A stretch of DNA of 6,043 nt from positions 1 through 6,043 of the forward strand of contig JAGWTK010000251.1 of NCBI GenBank assembly GCA_028876035.1, read 5' to 3'. The notes under the pieces are model-generated. The model worked only from the letters and a program-made list of their open reading frames with translations, searched no databases and was not told the DNA's origin. The position numbers and the translations under genes are program-made. Source of the DNA: Bacteroidota bacterium (GTDB lineage Bacteria > Bacteroidota > Bacteroidia > Chitinophagales > Chitinophagaceae). Below, one piece after another: positions 6,005-6,043 of this stretch (positions are counted from its first letter, which is position 1; every line of letters begins with the position of its first letter).

Positions 6005-6016
6005 TTATAGCTATAA
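6005..6016. promoter_or_regulatory. perfect 12-bp palindrome TTATAGCTATAA before a possible new gene
   Basis: The palindrome is complete and ends 10 bases before the ATG at 6027. A TTGAAC hexamer at 5985 to 5990 lies 15 to 16 bases upstream of the TATAG segment, so a promoter reading is possible, as is an operator. The motif is AT-rich and could be chance. Confidence 0.3.
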
Positions 6017-6026
6017 CACCAACAGT

Positions 6027-6043
6027 ATGCAGCCATTTATGAT
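6027..6043 (+). CDS. possible start of a further gene, cut by the right window edge
   Basis: An ATG at 6027 opens a frame (Met-Gln-Pro-Phe-Met) that runs to the window end. It lies 100 bases after the DoxX-like stop with an AT-rich palindrome just before it. Only five codons are visible, so neither coding status nor product can be judged; the call rests on position alone. Confidence 0.3.

Overview
The window looks like chromosomal DNA of a Bacteroidota bacterium, probably near Chitinophagaceae. The reasons are a large FtsX/MacB-type permease of the style common in that phylum, a short Crp/Fnr regulator without the usual cAMP-contact motif, the ankyrin and YdeI family variants, AT-rich start contexts mostly without Shine-Dalgarno sites, and degenerate seven-base TATCTGG-type repeats between genes. 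Base composition is moderate. This placement rests on protein style and family memory, not on a search.

Layout. Positions 1 to 1877 (minus strand) hold the N-terminal three quarters or so of an ABC transporter permease that runs off the left edge. Its frame is open throughout except for one in-frame TGA at codon 74, so it is either a recent pseudogene, an assembly error or a readthrough case. A divergent spacer of about 500 bases (1878 to 2381) follows. It holds no recognisable gene but several inverted repeats, the best being a perfect 9-bp pair with a structured loop. All later genes are on the plus strand: a GyrI-like effector-binding protein (2397 to 2828), a broken C-terminal piece of a short-chain dehydrogenase (about 2840 to 3022), a YdeI/OmpD-associated family protein whose ATG overlaps that piece's stop codon, a heptamer repeat, an ankyrin-type protein, then a Crp/Fnr-type regulator, a YciI-like protein and a small DoxX-like membrane protein. 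A further gene may begin at 6027.

How the genes relate. The plus-strand genes look like a set of small accessory or stress genes. The last three (regulator, YciI-like, DoxX-like) form a plausible unit: a regulator followed by its target operon. An 18-bp near-palindrome just after the regulator's stop codon is a candidate operator. The SDR remnant suggests a deletion upstream of the YdeI-family gene, with the GyrI-like gene joined close to the breakpoint. I found no CRISPR array, tRNA, rRNA, transposase, integrase or phage gene, and no clear new defence or mobile system. The best items for follow-up are the single nonsense codon in the permease, the SDR scar, the structured intergenic repeat and the candidate operator.
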